Part shown: piece after piece, positions 38,740 to 51,400 of the stretch
How positions within the stretch are numbered: position 1 is the first letter of the stretch
How the letters are laid out: every line of letters begins with the position of its first letter
NCBI GenBank assembly: GCA_013398615.1
Contig: VZSR01000393.1
Span: 3,596,888 to 3,660,887 of the forward strand
Direction: 5' to 3'
Source: Brachypodius melanocephalos
Lineage: Eukaryota > Chordata > Aves > Passeriformes > Pycnonotidae
Length of the DNA stretch: 64,000 bases
Position numbers and translations under genes: made by a program
The notes under the pieces: model-generated
The model's database searches: none
Seen by the model: only the letters and a program-made list of their open reading frames with translations
Told to the model about the DNA's origin: nothing

Positions 38740-38869
38740 AACAGCAAAGAAGCATCATGATGACTTTTAAATGCCTTAAAATGCAATTAATATATAATAA
38801 CAAAAACAGCAAAGAAGCATCATGATGACTTTTAAATCCCTTAAAATGCAATTAATATGTAATAACAGA
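38740..38869. repeat. 65-bp tandem duplication, two copies
   Basis: Two adjacent copies of a 65-base unit begin AACAGCAAAGAAGCATCATG and contain CCTTAAAATGCAATTAATAT. They differ at only a few positions, such as ATGCC versus ATCCC and ATATAT versus ATATGT, which points to a fairly recent local duplication within the intron. Confidence 0.9.
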
Positions 38870-40261
38870 AGTGGTTTCATAGACAATTAACATAATATGA
38901 CAAAAAATGTTATTAATCTCCTTGTGTTTTGCTGAACACATCATTATTCTTTCTGGGAGTATTCTATTAGAAAACAATTATGAAAAAACCCCAAACCAAC
39001 AAAACAACAGACCAAAACCATACAAAACTAAACCACCATGCAAATGAATTTTATGCCATTTGTTACTGTCTCAATAAACTCACATTTCCCATAGTTCCTA
39101 CTGCTCTGCATTTCCATTTTCCCACTCCTCAATAAGAAAATCCTCATTTTTCGTTGTGTTTGGAGAGTGGGTTATTTTTAGGATGGAAATCCAAGCCCAG
39201 TGCCTTGACAGTTATAGGTTATAAACAAAGCTTTGCTGATTTCTCCTTTTTACAACATTTCTCTCTATTCCTGCTACAAATGACATGCCGGGGCTGTTGA
39301 CAGCAGGGATGGCAAAGCCATGGGAGCAGTCAAGGTTCAGAATAAAGCAAATACTCTCCAACAAAACCAACTGTTGACTTTTGCAGGCCTTCCCCAGGAA
39401 TAAAATGAGGATGTTGCTGCCTTCTGAAAGGAATCACAGCTCCCTGCTGATGGCTCATAACATTGGGAGGTGTTGATTTACATACAGTATTTATTGAACA
39501 GATTATTGCCAGTAAAAACGAGCAGGATATGGTAAATTAGAGAGTTCATATAAAATATTTTGTTCCCCCAAGACAAAATACATAACAATGACATGAATTT
39601 TAGCTTCACTTCTCATCACATTTTCTCTTTATCCCATAAAAAAACTTTAGGAGAGAAATATTTCCAGGAGCTGGAAATCCCATTTCCATCTCAACTGTGC
39701 AAGCAATTCTTTAAATCATAGTTTTAAGAAATGTGACTCCACTTAAGATTTATGTGCTAAAATATTTGATTTATGCCCACAGTTATAGTGATCACCTTGG
39801 CTTTGACCTTGGTTAACAATCAATGCCAGAATATTTTCCATGAATTCAGGATTTTGCCCATATGGATCTCACTGAAGGATCCAGGACTTTGCTTCTGCTG
39901 ATTTGTTTCTGCCCCCAGGTATTTTTGTTTTGAAGAGTCCTCTCAGAATTTACCTGGAGCCCCCAGCATGCAGCACATTAATTAATAAGTACGTATTTAT
40001 ATGATTTCATTAATTAACAATTAATAATTTGGTGTTAATATGACTAATATTAATGAATATATATGTAAACTCATCAATATAAAGGAAAAAAACCATGTAT
40101 CTCCTGCACTCCCTACATACAACACACAACAAAAGCTACTGAGATCTTTTTCCCTGACAGAATTTTCAGCTGTATTTCAGTTGATCTGATACAGCTCATG
40201 TACATAAATAATTAATTTTCTATCTGATTAATAATTATATTTTATACTTTCACAAGAACTC

Positions 40262-40281
40262 TTTTTTTTTTTTTTTTTTTT
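40262..40281. repeat. T20 homopolymer
   Basis: Twenty consecutive T bases in AT-rich intron. Confidence 0.9.
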
Positions 40282-43200
40282 AAACAGTAAAATTTTCTTT
40301 CATTTCCCCTTGTTAAATAGTCAGGATTCCTCCCTGGAACTTTGAACTCTGCCATTACTGCATGATTTTTTGATGTAACAGATGTAATTTGAAATCACCA
40401 GTATTTTAACAGGCTTGCTCTGTGTATTAATGATTCTTTAATTAAAATAAGCACATTTTACGCAAATTACATCTCTACAAGACCAAACTTCTTGCTGTGA
40501 AAGACTGAGTATCTTTTTTTTGGGATACCAGTAGGAGGGCCTGACATTCCCCATCAACAGGTTTCAGCTCAGAACAGAGCAGATCAGTTACACTCCAGAC
40601 AAATCTGCAGATAACCAGGATTAAAATACATTTTAGACCATTCTTGAAGGTAGAAGCAAATTTGTGATTTCCCTTTTGAGGGAGCAGCATGTTTCTGTGT
40701 GCTGCCCATAGATCTCCAGCTGGCACCAGCAGAGATTCAGTATCAGGGGATGATAAATCATCCTAAAAAGGATGTGGCTGCACTAAAATGGATTTACACA
40801 GACGACAAATTCCTTCTCCTGCACACAATAAATCGCAGCCATTCACTTCCAGGGTTTTGCTGTAGTAACACTTCCCTTATCTGCAAAAATGCATTAAAGC
40901 ACTTACAAATCTTCCCCACAGAATGCTCCTCAGCACCTGACCGGGCTAGGTTTCCTCATCACTGTGAAGCATTTCCATCCTTTGCTCCTTATTAAACAGG
41001 GAAATTGAGCCCATTGGGGCTGCAGCCTCACCCTCAATGTTTGGCAGTTCACAGCAGAGAGCTGTGGATGGGTCTGGAATCTCTACTCTCCTCTCAGCCT
41101 ACTTGTTAGTCAACGCTTAGAAACAATTCCTGCTAGAACTACACACTCCCAGTTTGCTTTTCAGTCCTGTTCACATGAGTTTTCTAAATATCTCCAGTCT
41201 GTCACCACCAATTGCAAGGCATCCTTTCACAGAAGTGTGATCTGCCATTATAGAAAAAGCTGAGGGTTGATTTCACACTTCTGCTTGTTAAGTATTTTCA
41301 TAAAAGCAAATAAAGCTCTTTACTTAAAAAAATAATTAAAACTAACTGTTGATTAGTGGTTCAAATTGCCTAGGTAAATTTGGTCGCAGCTCTAACTTGC
41401 ACACAGTTTTATCAAGCTGCTTCATTTCGGGCTTGCAGAAGATCACCACTTTGTGATTATTTCTCTTTCACACATGTTTGTTGCTTTTAAAAGCTTGAGT
41501 CCCAGTGGGAACACCCCAATAGCACTTTGGCACGGATGCTTTAGGGGCTGCAGGACTGGATTTCACTGCTGGGATTCCATGGGAAATGGAACAGAAAAAA
41601 AATGATGGAAATTTTTTGCCAATTCTTCTAGATGCACCTAACTTGAAGTAAAGAGCACAACAGAGTTCTTGGAACTCAGAAACTTTTTGTCATCTTCACA
41701 GTGGCAATCAACCTCTGCAACTCTTCCTGCTTTTTCTTGCATTCTACCTAAAAATACATTACCCAGGTAAATGTGAGGTTTTGGAAATGAGCCCAGGGGT
41801 TTTCAATAACAGATTACCCCATAATCACTGGTTTTCAGACTTCTGTTTTCACTGGCTCTTTATTTGACCCTTTGTTTCCCAATTCTTTGGGGTTTTATCA
41901 ACACTGAACACAAGCAGCCTTCCAGCTTCACTGGAATCCTTTTGCTCTGTTATCACATCTCTTTACAGAAGCACTTGATTTTTTTTTTATTTTTTTTTTT
42001 TCTCAAGGAAAGGACTGAAAAGTCACTAATATTTCTGCTCTGCTGGAGTCAGTAAAGACTATGGGTCTGAAGGGGATTCTGAATTTCATAAATTAAGGGC
42101 AGGCTTTGGATGGCATGCACCTCTCTGATTTGGGCTAGAAAATCCATCTTAAATCTCCCTGCCAATCTCCTTCACCTGTTTTGGTTTTTTTTTTCACATC
42201 TGCACTTTCCAATAGCAAATAAATAAACTATTTGCCATTGTCTGAAGTTTCTGACTTATTCTGATAATTTATTCAAATCTTGAGAGAACACCAAATATGC
42301 TCGAGAGCGCATTTGTACAACTTGACAACACCTTTTGCTCCCACTAAACAGGGGCTCGAGGCTCCCTCTTATCTCACCAGCCCAGAAGCAATTCCACAAC
42401 GTGCCCAGAGCCTGCTTAAGCCCCCTCTTCAGAGCATCATTTTAACAGTTTTGTCAACAAGCTCCAGCCAGCCCCAAAGTAAAACCATTCCATGCACATC
42501 ATCCTGTGTGCTCTGACCTGCAGAATTCCTGTCAGGATGCTCTTTAACAAACCTCTCCAGGGGGAAAAAGGAGTTGAAAATTCACACAATTTTCTAACAC
42601 AGTCTGTCTTTGCTGGGGCTTGATCATCATCCCTGAATCCTCCTGCTCTTCTTCACGAGAAGAAGTCCTTTTTTCACTTAAAACTGAAGCTTGCTGATAT
42701 TCCTTGGACTTTAAGAATACAAATCACAAAATTTTATAAGAAATAAACTCGTAAACCAAGTAGATCAATAAGTTTATTTCTGAGGGTGAGGGTGGGGCAT
42801 TAATATGAGCTGCCTTACATTCCTCTTGCCAGATTGAATTCCTCTGCTAAAAACAAAATTTTAAACTCATCTGAAAAAACTTCCACACAAATGGGCTCCA
42901 CTGAAAAGACTGGCAGGGCCTCACCCTCAGACAGATGTTTTCACTCTATTTTAAAATATTTTCTAACTTTTACTAGAAATAAAATACTTAAAAACAAACT
43001 ATAGAAAGAAGGGATCAACACAAACAATGAACAAAGTTGTCTGTGTAGAGTCTAATACTCTCTAATTTAATCATGTTCTCTTGTAATGAATCCAGAGGAG
43101 AACGCCCACAAGTTATTTTCAGTATTCCTCCAGGAGAAAGAGGGCAGCAAAACCCAGATTTTCAAACGTTCAGTGAAAAAAAAAAAAACAGATTAAATAT

Positions 43201-45183
43201 TCTTAGCTAATTTCAAACATTCTGAGGTGGTAAAACCTGCGAAGTTCTATGAAACACTGTGATCACCAAAGCTCTGTTTTGTGCCCTATTGACATTTTTC
43301 CATTCTTACCCCTTGAGCACATATGCACTAAGTGCAGGAAATAAATCAGTGTCCAGGCAGAGCCTCCCTGGGTGTAGCTGAAGGACTCAAACAGATTTTA
43401 TCTTTTCATCCTTCCCCCACCTCTGACTACACTCTTGATATTCTCATGGTCTGCAAAGTACTTGAATTTTTTCACAATCATCTCTTCTTTCCTAGTTTGC
43501 ATTTTCTTTAAATTTTTCCTTTCAAAGCACAGTGCTGGGCAGGGGGAGGCTCAAATAAAACCAAAAACCACTTTTTTGAGAGAAATCCAATGACACTTCA
43601 GATTCTCCACCTTTTTGTGTACCAACAAAATCAGGGAGAAAATCCCATTGTCTTCCTGACACAACACATCTTTATTGGAAAATAATGGGCTGGATTTGAG
43701 ACAGAGTGCTCAAGTTGAGGATTCTCCTTCAGAACATTCCAAGCCCATTTTTTTTGCTGCAGGATGGGGGTGAGCTGGTGACCAGAGTGCTGAATAACAG
43801 CTCAGGAAGCCCCACAGCCTCTCAGAGCATTCACATTGCTCTGGATCACCTGCTACACGACATTTCTTGTGCATAACGTACATGGCTCCAAAAAGCTTCC
43901 TCTAGGGAAATGGGTTTGTCTTAATTTAAGCGTGTTTTTTGCCAGATCAGATCCGAGAGCCAATTGTGGTTTGCTGCATTCAGTTGAAAACCTACTATGA
44001 TTTTCCAGAAGAAAATATTCAAGGTTTACACTCAGCGCGCTAAGGTGGAAAGCCACTGATAAAATAAGAAACAGCTGGCAAATGAAGACAAGGAACGGCG
44101 TTAAAAAGAGAAACTGCAATGTTTTTCCTGCAAGAAGGACGTCAGCACCTCCCATAAATCCTGTGCGAGTGCTTAACATACATTTCACTGCAGACCCAGC
44201 TACGGAGGAGATGTTCAAGTGTTGAAAACCAGCATATGGTAAATTTTAGCAGGGCTGTTTGAGCAGTAGGACCCATTGCCAAACTGGGAAACTCTCCCAG
44301 AGGAGGCAGGAAGCAGCACTGGATGTACGAGTGTTGATTGTTACACTGCAGGAGATGAAACTGAGGGGTCAGGAGTGGCAGGCAGGACTGGCCCCAGAGC
44401 CTGTGTCCCACAGGGGACAGGGCACTGTGTGCTTCATCTGCCAGGGGCTGGTAGATAATCCCTGTGGGACACAAAAGAAAACGTTCACCCACCACTGAGC
44501 ACTTGGAATTCTGCTGCTCCCCTGGATCAGCATAGTCAGGGACAGGTTATGTGAGCACACATGCCTAGAGCTGGATGGAAAACATGAATTGACAGGTCCT
44601 CTATTTGTTTTATGCATTATGGGACTATGTGGGGTAGTTGTTTTGCAGGTGTCAGAGACCATTTGTAGGCTATTCAATAGAGAGAAACACTTTTATCAAC
44701 AAGGAAAAGAATCTTTAGCAAGAGCTTTGTAGGTGATGTACATTTCATATGCAACATTTTCATAGCATCAGAATCTTCTTTATCTCTGTTAAAGACACCC
44801 ATTACTAAAAATAGAGTTCAACAGTACTTTTCATTGACCATTTGACAATAAAAATGTATAATTCTGTAGTACCATAGTGACAACCTCCCCAAAAGATCTT
44901 CCTCTGTCCAAACAAAATTTTGTATTCAGAAATCAAATGCATACACAATGTTCAGACAGCATTTCCACTGAAGATAAATGACAGAAATTCCACGCAGAAA
45001 GCAGACAAGTTTCAATTGCATGAGAAACAAACACATTTACCATTTCCAACGGTTCTGCTTGAAATTCCGTAGGACAGCGGCTGCAATTGAGCCTTCAATT
45101 TAACTGCAGATCTCCCAGCAGCAAATACACATTCAGAAAATGTAGGCTATCAACACGGAGGCAGAGATGTTGTGGCTCTGGGT

Positions 45184-45190
45184 ACTCACC
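45184..45190 (-). promoter_or_regulatory. CDH13: 5' splice site (donor) of the EC1 exon
   Basis: The minus strand reads TACGAG|GTGAGTACC, a near-consensus U2-type donor. The last exon base is 45190 and the intron begins at 45189. Translation past this point loses cadherin similarity at once. Confidence 0.93.
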
Positions 45191-45342
45191 TCGTAAGTGG
45201 CAATCGCTTCTCGATCAAGGGTTCGAGTCACGGAGACCTCCCCGTTCATCTCATTGATTCTAAAAATCCCTTTTGGGTCTTGATCTACTCCCTTGCCAGA
45301 GAGACGAAACTTTACTCCCTCTGTCCCTTCGCTTCTGATGAC
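45190..45342 (-). CDS. CDH13: Cadherin-13 (T-cadherin) internal exon, middle of EC1
   Basis: This exon codes for 51 residues of the first extracellular cadherin repeat of T-cadherin. T-cadherin is an atypical, GPI-anchored, calcium-dependent adhesion protein that also binds adiponectin and LDL. On the minus strand the translation runs from VIRSEGTEG through FRLSGKGVDQDPKGIFRI to TLDREAIATYE. This closely matches the recalled T-cadherin EC1, including GKGVDQ(D/E)PKGIFRINE and SVTRTLDRE. The DRE at exon residues 43-45 is the conserved EC1 calcium-ligand motif. The exon is 153 bp, begins and ends in phase 0, and is bounded by GCAG upstream and GAG|GTGAGT downstream. It is homologous in position to the 156-bp fifth exon of CDH1. 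An in-frame ATG lies 30 bases upstream in the intron, but it is not a start: similarity begins exactly at the acceptor. Exon identity is very secure. The gene assignment rests on remembered human and chicken sequences. Confidence 0.95.
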
Positions 45343-45364
45343 CTGCATGGCAGGAAACAAGTGA
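45343..45364 (-). promoter_or_regulatory. CDH13: 3' splice site (acceptor) of the EC1 exon
   Basis: On the minus strand the intron ends CACTTGTTTCCTGCCATGCAG immediately before the GTC valine codon. The pyrimidine tract is short and broken by purines, so this acceptor looks weaker than that of the 5135-5279 exon. Its place is fixed by where cadherin similarity begins and by phase 0. Confidence 0.88.
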
Positions 45365-47296
45365 TGGGCCACATTGTAAAATCTTTTAAGCTCATCTCAA
45401 AACCACATAAGTCATTTCAGCCTTTTAACGAATGCTGAGCTCTGTTCCCTGCCAATAAAATGTAACTATAAAATACGATTTCAATCATTCACAAGACACT
45501 GTGCAATTTTTGTGTTAAACCCTGGAAAAGCTGCTCATGTTCTTGGCCAGTTCCTATCTTATCTTTAGTGTCTTCAATTTCACTACTTCAAGTTTCTGTT
45601 ATTCCATCATTGAATACACTCCATGTCTAAAATTTGACATTTCATTTAATGCTATTTCTTCTTTTTAGTTAAATTGATAGAACAGCTACAAACTTACCAA
45701 AAAAAGAGACATTTTATTGATTGCCAAGAAGCACTCTTATTTCAAGCAACCCTTACCATACCAGAGAGCCATCAAACAACATTTTATTAGTCATTGTGAA
45801 GTCATCACACACTACTTTCAGGTTGGGTTTTTTCCCCTGAATTTTCTTTCAAACTCTTCCTTTCCCAGGATTTTAAATCAAGGGAAAAATCTCTGCATGA
45901 GAATATCAGACTATCCTGCCCAGAACACTCCTGAGTCACACAGCTGGAATTAGTGCACTTCCCAAATTTCTATTTATGCACATACACACACTCATACTGA
46001 GTGTATGGCAACTCCTTGTTACTATCACCTTATTTTCCTGTGAGAACAAAATCCCTAAAATTCCAATTTCATGGCAGCCTCACATTAGCCACAGTAACAT
46101 TTACCAACCTGCAGAGCCACACAATGTCAGTTATAAGCCACATGCTTTGCAAATTTGTATTTGCACACCAGAATCTGAGGGATTATAAATTAATCTTGCC
46201 CTTTGACGCTGGCAATCTTGCCAAGCCATTTCTTCCCTCTGCTGTTCAGCATTCTTTTGTTTCTAGCAATTTCATATCGCTGATTTCCGCAGAAACATTA
46301 AGTCAAAAATTTATATTCTGGTCTGAATTACAGCTCAGGAAGAGGAAGGGAGAAAGTGGCCTTAGAAATCTGGACCTTCTCCAATTCTGAGATGATAAAT
46401 ATGCAGGGTGTTTAATAATGTCCCTGAGGAAATAAATGTTTGCTGCCCTATTGCTGTGGGTTGAGCAACGCTGGTTTGCAGATTACCGGGCAGTGAGATT
46501 TTGACTTAACTCCTTAATCATTATTCCTTTATTTTAATTGAGAAAAAATTGCCAGGAGTTATGGAATAGGAAATCAGCATTTTCAGAGATAGTTTTGCTT
46601 TCCAAGCCCTTTGGGGAAGGGAGAAATTTCAAAGCAAAAACCTGTTTCACCTCTATTTTTCTCCCTCCTACCAAGACTCAGAAACACTAATGCTTGAAGT
46701 TTCCTTCCTGTGTATTTCTAAGTCATACCAAAACACAGACAACGCTGCAGGTGACAAAAGGGCAAAGTCATTCTCTGGTTTGGTGATGAAACTCGATCTT
46801 AATGGCTCCTACTGAAAAGTTACCTGCTGTTCAGGTCATTTTTTGACCAATTTCTGGGTTTCTTCAAATCAGAAATTCAAGTTTTTCTTAACATAAAGCT
46901 GTACAATGTCATGGCCATTTCTCACTTTTGTAGAGAAAAGAAGAATTTGATCCTTTTCTGCCCTGAGGTCTGAGACTTATGAGGCAAGTTCACCTTCCTA
47001 TATAAGAACAGTGGTTTGAAAGGCCTGAGATCAGCCCCAGGCCAGCAGAAAAGTCTAATTCAGAGATGTTTTTACTACAGCCATTTTCACCAGAGCCACC
47101 AAGTGTTACCTAACTGCTTAGAACAAATTTAAGACACGGTATAAACACAATGAGCCGGTTGTAACAATCCACAATAAGAAAGGAAAACTAATACAGGGCT
47201 CTGAAAGGGAATTTGTAAAAAAAATCCAGATATTCATACGGAAATTTTTCTCCATGCTAGAGATAAAAGCAAGAATGTAATAATAAGAGTAAGAAA

Positions 47297-47447
47297 GAAT
47301 AAGAATAAGAATAAGAATAAGAATAAGAATAAGAATAAGAATAAGAATAAGAATAAGAATAAGAATAAGAATGAATAAGAATAAGAATGAATAAGAATAA
47401 GAATAAGAATAAGAATAAGAATAAGAATAAGAATAAGAATAAGAATA
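47297..47447. repeat. (GAATAA)n hexanucleotide microsatellite
   Basis: About 25 copies of GAATAA (TTATTC on the gene strand) occur with two interruptions that shorten a unit to GAAT. A degenerate head starts near 47274. A GTA/GTG-rich trinucleotide tail continues to about 47475. The 133- and 115-residue minus-strand readings with SYSYSY or LILILI runs across it are translations of this repeat, not genes. Confidence 0.95.
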
Positions 47448-48423
47448 GTAGTAGTTGTGGTGGTAGTAATAGTGGTCCCTGAAAACCCAACCAGTGGGAA
47501 AATTTTTTCTCAATGTCAAATCTGGTAAAGATCTTCACCTTGAATTTAATGGTGAGACATCCCATGGTGGTGCCTGAAAGGTCTGTGCTCCCTGGAGCTG
47601 ACACATCCCATATCTCATCCCCGCTCCAGCTCCAAACCCTTCTTCACCATCTAACGTGTGGGAGGAGCAGAGTTACCAGAGAACAGAGCTTTCCTCAGTG
47701 ACTGGATGAGCTCACTCAGCTTTTTGAAGACCTCAGGGAGCCGTCACATCCATGGTGACATCAACCCTTTGCAGACCTTTTCCTTCTACCAGTTCACCAG
47801 TCCATGTCTCAGGTATTGCTCAGCACCTTCAGGCTGATATTGTGACAAAAGCCCAGCTCTGGGCTGCTCGGGCCACCACAGCAGCGTTTGCCCAGGAGCT
47901 GTGGGCAGCTCGCAAAAAGTCATTTTCAGAAGGTTCGTTAAAAAACGCTTAATTAGCCACAAGAGGGAGCCGCGAACTCCCAGGAATGTCAGGGAGAACA
48001 TTACCATCTCCTAATTAAGATGCTTATATAATGGCTGCATAGTTCAAAGAAAGTGCATTTCCCAGTTCACACGGAGCTCAGTACAACGAAAAGTTTAATA
48101 AAAATCAGGCTTAATTTGCCATATGGTTTGGTGCCTTAGCAAGAGCAAGGAAGAAAACAGGAGGATTGTCTGACATCTCCTCTGGTAAGGCTGAGATTCA
48201 GAGCACTGGCATGAACACAGCCTTGCTCACAGGAAAATTTCCTAGCTTGCAATGCATTTGCAGAACAATGTTTTCCCAATATCCTGGTGGAGATAAAACA
48301 AGGCCAGGCTATTTCTGCTGCAACGTTTACTTTGGGACTTTGCTTTTACTTCTCTAAAACACGTAAATGAAATCCCACAGTCGCTGCTACCTGAAGCCCA
48401 GACAGAAACAGATATTTCCATAA

Positions 48424-48441
48424 TTTTTTTTTTTTTTTTTT
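48424..48441. repeat. T18 homopolymer
   Basis: Eighteen T bases followed by ACCTCTTCAGG. Simple sequence in the upstream intron. Confidence 0.9.
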
Positions 48442-51400
48442 ACCTCTTCAGGAACTTGAGTGCAGGTTCTAATATTAAAACTGTCTGCAGCATATGGCAG
48501 TGGCTACATGGTGCACATAAAGGCTCTATATTCTCAGGAAATGGTTGTTGAGGCAGCTCAGGACCCCACCACCGACCCACCCACTGGGAATATGGATGAG
48601 ACGGATTCTTTATGCAGCATCCCAATCTCTACCTATTTCCTTCTCCCTTGTTCTGATCTCATGGGTCAGAGGGGACTTTCTGTGGGCAGATGGCTCAGAG
48701 TAGGCACCAGCTGAGCAGCCCACAGCCACATGGAGGCTGATTCCTAAGCCAAGACACAAGGACAGCACTGGATGGACACTCAGACATGGCTCACTTTCCC
48801 ATCTCAAGGGTACTTCAGACAGGAATTGCCAACTGAAGTGATCCGTCCCCCAGGCACAGCACCCACGACAGCCCAGCAAAAGGCTCTGTGACGCTGCTCA
48901 GCTGAAAGACTCTTCCAGGCAAAGAGAGCATCAGGCAGCTGACAGGAGCTGCTCTCTGCTGAACCCTGCCCGAAACGTATTTCCCCAGTGCTATTTTCCA
49001 GCTGACATTGTGTATCCCTGGCAGCTAAACTCATTTCAGCAATGTGATCCCCCTGTTGTTACGGGTTTATCACAAAAGTAAATCAGAGCGTTCTCAAGAG
49101 AAGAAGAGAAATACAAGTACAAAACCCCGTGCTGCCCCAAGAGAGAGAGAATTCACAGTTCTGCAGCGCCAGCAAATCTGTCCTAAACAGCACCATCCTC
49201 AGTTACCAGCTTTATTCTTTAAGAAGTGTTTGCCTCAACCCTTCCCATAACTCCTTGGTTCTTGATGCCAGGTGAATTATAGATGCATCATAATAGTTTC
49301 ATTTTTTAATTAGAAAACTAATCCCACCCCTAGACAGGAATATTTGGTTCATGCCCCAGTTCTTTTCGTTTCAGAGCATTACAATGTCTCCCCTGTGGGG
49401 TGTTTTTTAAATTTTATTTTTTTGTAAGGTTGTTTGGTTCTGGTGTTCCCTGCTTCCCCATGCCTCTTAGGAAGCAAATTTATTCATGGAATATTTAAAG
49501 GTGAGGTTTTTTTTCTCCTCAAATCACTGTGCTCCACAAAGCAATGGATTAGGCCCATTGTTTGGATATTGTATAAATAAACAGACACTTCCTGTCCTGC
49601 CATACTGAAAATTAGTCTTTACAGTCAGAGGCTCCATCTGCTCCACACTGACTCAAAGACTCTTTCAACCAAAACAAATGCAAAATATTCCCATCATTAT
49701 TCAAAAGCATCAAGCAACAGAAACTCCTTCATTACTGTAAGCTAAACATCTGAAACCCATGGTTAGAAAGGAACTTATATAGTTTGCTGACTTTAGTAAT
49801 TTATTATGTAAAAATTAATATCTCTAGCTTCTTTAATGAAATGTCAGATAAAGTGGCTGAGCATGGGAGCCAAGTTGTATAAAATTTCTGAAATATTCAG
49901 TACTGGATATACCAATACCTTGAACACGAAAACTTTTATAGCAACTTCCAGAGAAGGAACATGGGAATTAAAAAAAAAAACAAACAGGCATTGAAATTAA
50001 ATGAATTACGAAAATGAAAAAACACACTGATATTCTCAAGAGGGTCCTTTTTAGCATTTTAACTCTGAGCTTTGTCATGCAAAACGTTTCAGGAAGTGTC
50101 AGATTTAAGAACAAGATCGGGAGGATTAAAGCACACAGTTTTTGCATATTTTGGATCCCTTCTTTGGAGACAGATTAGGGGCTGCAAATGGTACCAATGT
50201 TCCTCGCCTCAAGGCATTCAGGCAAAACTGTGAATGCTCTGATCAAGCACCACATTGAGGACCATGGAGGAAACAGAACTTGCACTGCTCAAAAAGAGGG
50301 GGAAACATGGAAGGACTTTTTTGGATTGGGGCTCCACTTCCCATAAAACTACACCAACTATTCTTTCGTTACATCAGTGCAAACGCAAGGTTTTACTAAG
50401 TAGAAATAACTGCAAATCTGAAAATTGATAAGGTTCATAAATCCCATAGGCAAATATTTCAACCAAGTATCTCAATGTATGGAAAGGACACAATATATTA
50501 GAAACCAGTGAAGTTGTTTCAGCACCAGGGCTCCACTTGCCAGATCTTTTTTAGAATAATCAAAACAAATAGGATATTTGATATTCAACCAAAAAGTATC
50601 TCTTCAACATAATGGCTTTTTATCATAATTACGCATAAATGTTTACAAAATTCGGATCAACTTCGTAGTGGGCTGCACAGGTGTTGTAGTGAAGCAAAAT
50701 GAATTTATGCATGTGGGAGCCCTGGGCACTGGTGGATCCCTTCAGCCCCAGGTTCATTACCGCAGTTGTACACAGATGCAAGAATTCTCCCTGAAGAACC
50801 CTTTCCAGCAGTTGCAGGGATTTAAATTTGAGGATTTAACCAATATAAATAGCTAACAGTGAGCATTTGCTCAGAGATCGAAGCAAAGTAATTCAATAAA
50901 CACATCAAGATGTGCATTAGCTTTTGTAGCAGGTAATTCCTCAGCTTCCTTTTACTCCTAATTTATAAAGAGCAAGAAGATTCATTACAAATAATTTTGC
51001 CTTTCCCTGTTCCTAGCAGTCTATTTCACAAATATATCTGCAGGCTCAGGATTCTGTACACAACAACAGCTCCCTAGTGACAGCACAGAATTCACAAACT
51101 ATTTTTGTGACCCCAAAGGGAAAGGACATAGAAGGGTTCCCTGTCACAGGAGGCCTGGCTGTTTCTCTGCCTGGTCTGGCCTTTCAGGAACCATTTAAGC
51201 ACCAGATTTTATTTTCTACTTAAGTGACTTGCAAACCCTGTCACTTGAAGGAATTGGAGCACCACTCTGTGCTGAGTGACAGCCAGACGGAGTAACTCCA
51301 AAGCTGTGGTCTGAGAGGAAAAGAACCTGACTGTGATTGACAATATTAAAAGAAGAACTCAAAAGATCCCCTTAAAAACAAACAAACCAAGGGATTATGT

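Larger units (their letters stand above)
5280..45189 (-). other. CDH13: CDH13 intron of 39.9 kb between the two exons
   Basis: This interval lies between the two exons, which join in frame, so it is a single intron unless a minor alternative exon is present. I see no further cadherin-like exon in it. It holds a CR1 fragment (6864-7345), a CR1 tail (8485-8546), a solo LTR (13815-14084) and a TTTA-rich stretch (14174-14226). It also has several T homopolymers, a GC-rich block (20582-21460), a GGAA microsatellite running into an N gap (34496-34633) and a 65-bp tandem duplication (38740-38869). Everything else is AT-rich, apparently single-copy DNA with only short reading frames. Very long introns are characteristic of CDH13, whose human gene spans over 1 Mb. 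Confidence 0.85.

Noticed and set aside
42781..42799. GAGGGTGAGGGTGGGG as a G-quadruplex
   Set aside because: It also has only three G3 runs.
45343..45372. Possible ATG start ten codons upstream of the EC1 exon
   Set aside because: The preceding bases form a splice acceptor, and cadherin similarity starts exactly after it. T-cadherin needs its signal peptide and prodomain from exons further upstream.
47118..47604. Two overlapping minus-strand frames of 133 and 115 residues with SYSYSY and LILILI/LFLFLF runs
   Set aside because: These are translations of the (TTATTC)n microsatellite in different frames, with no initiation context or homology.
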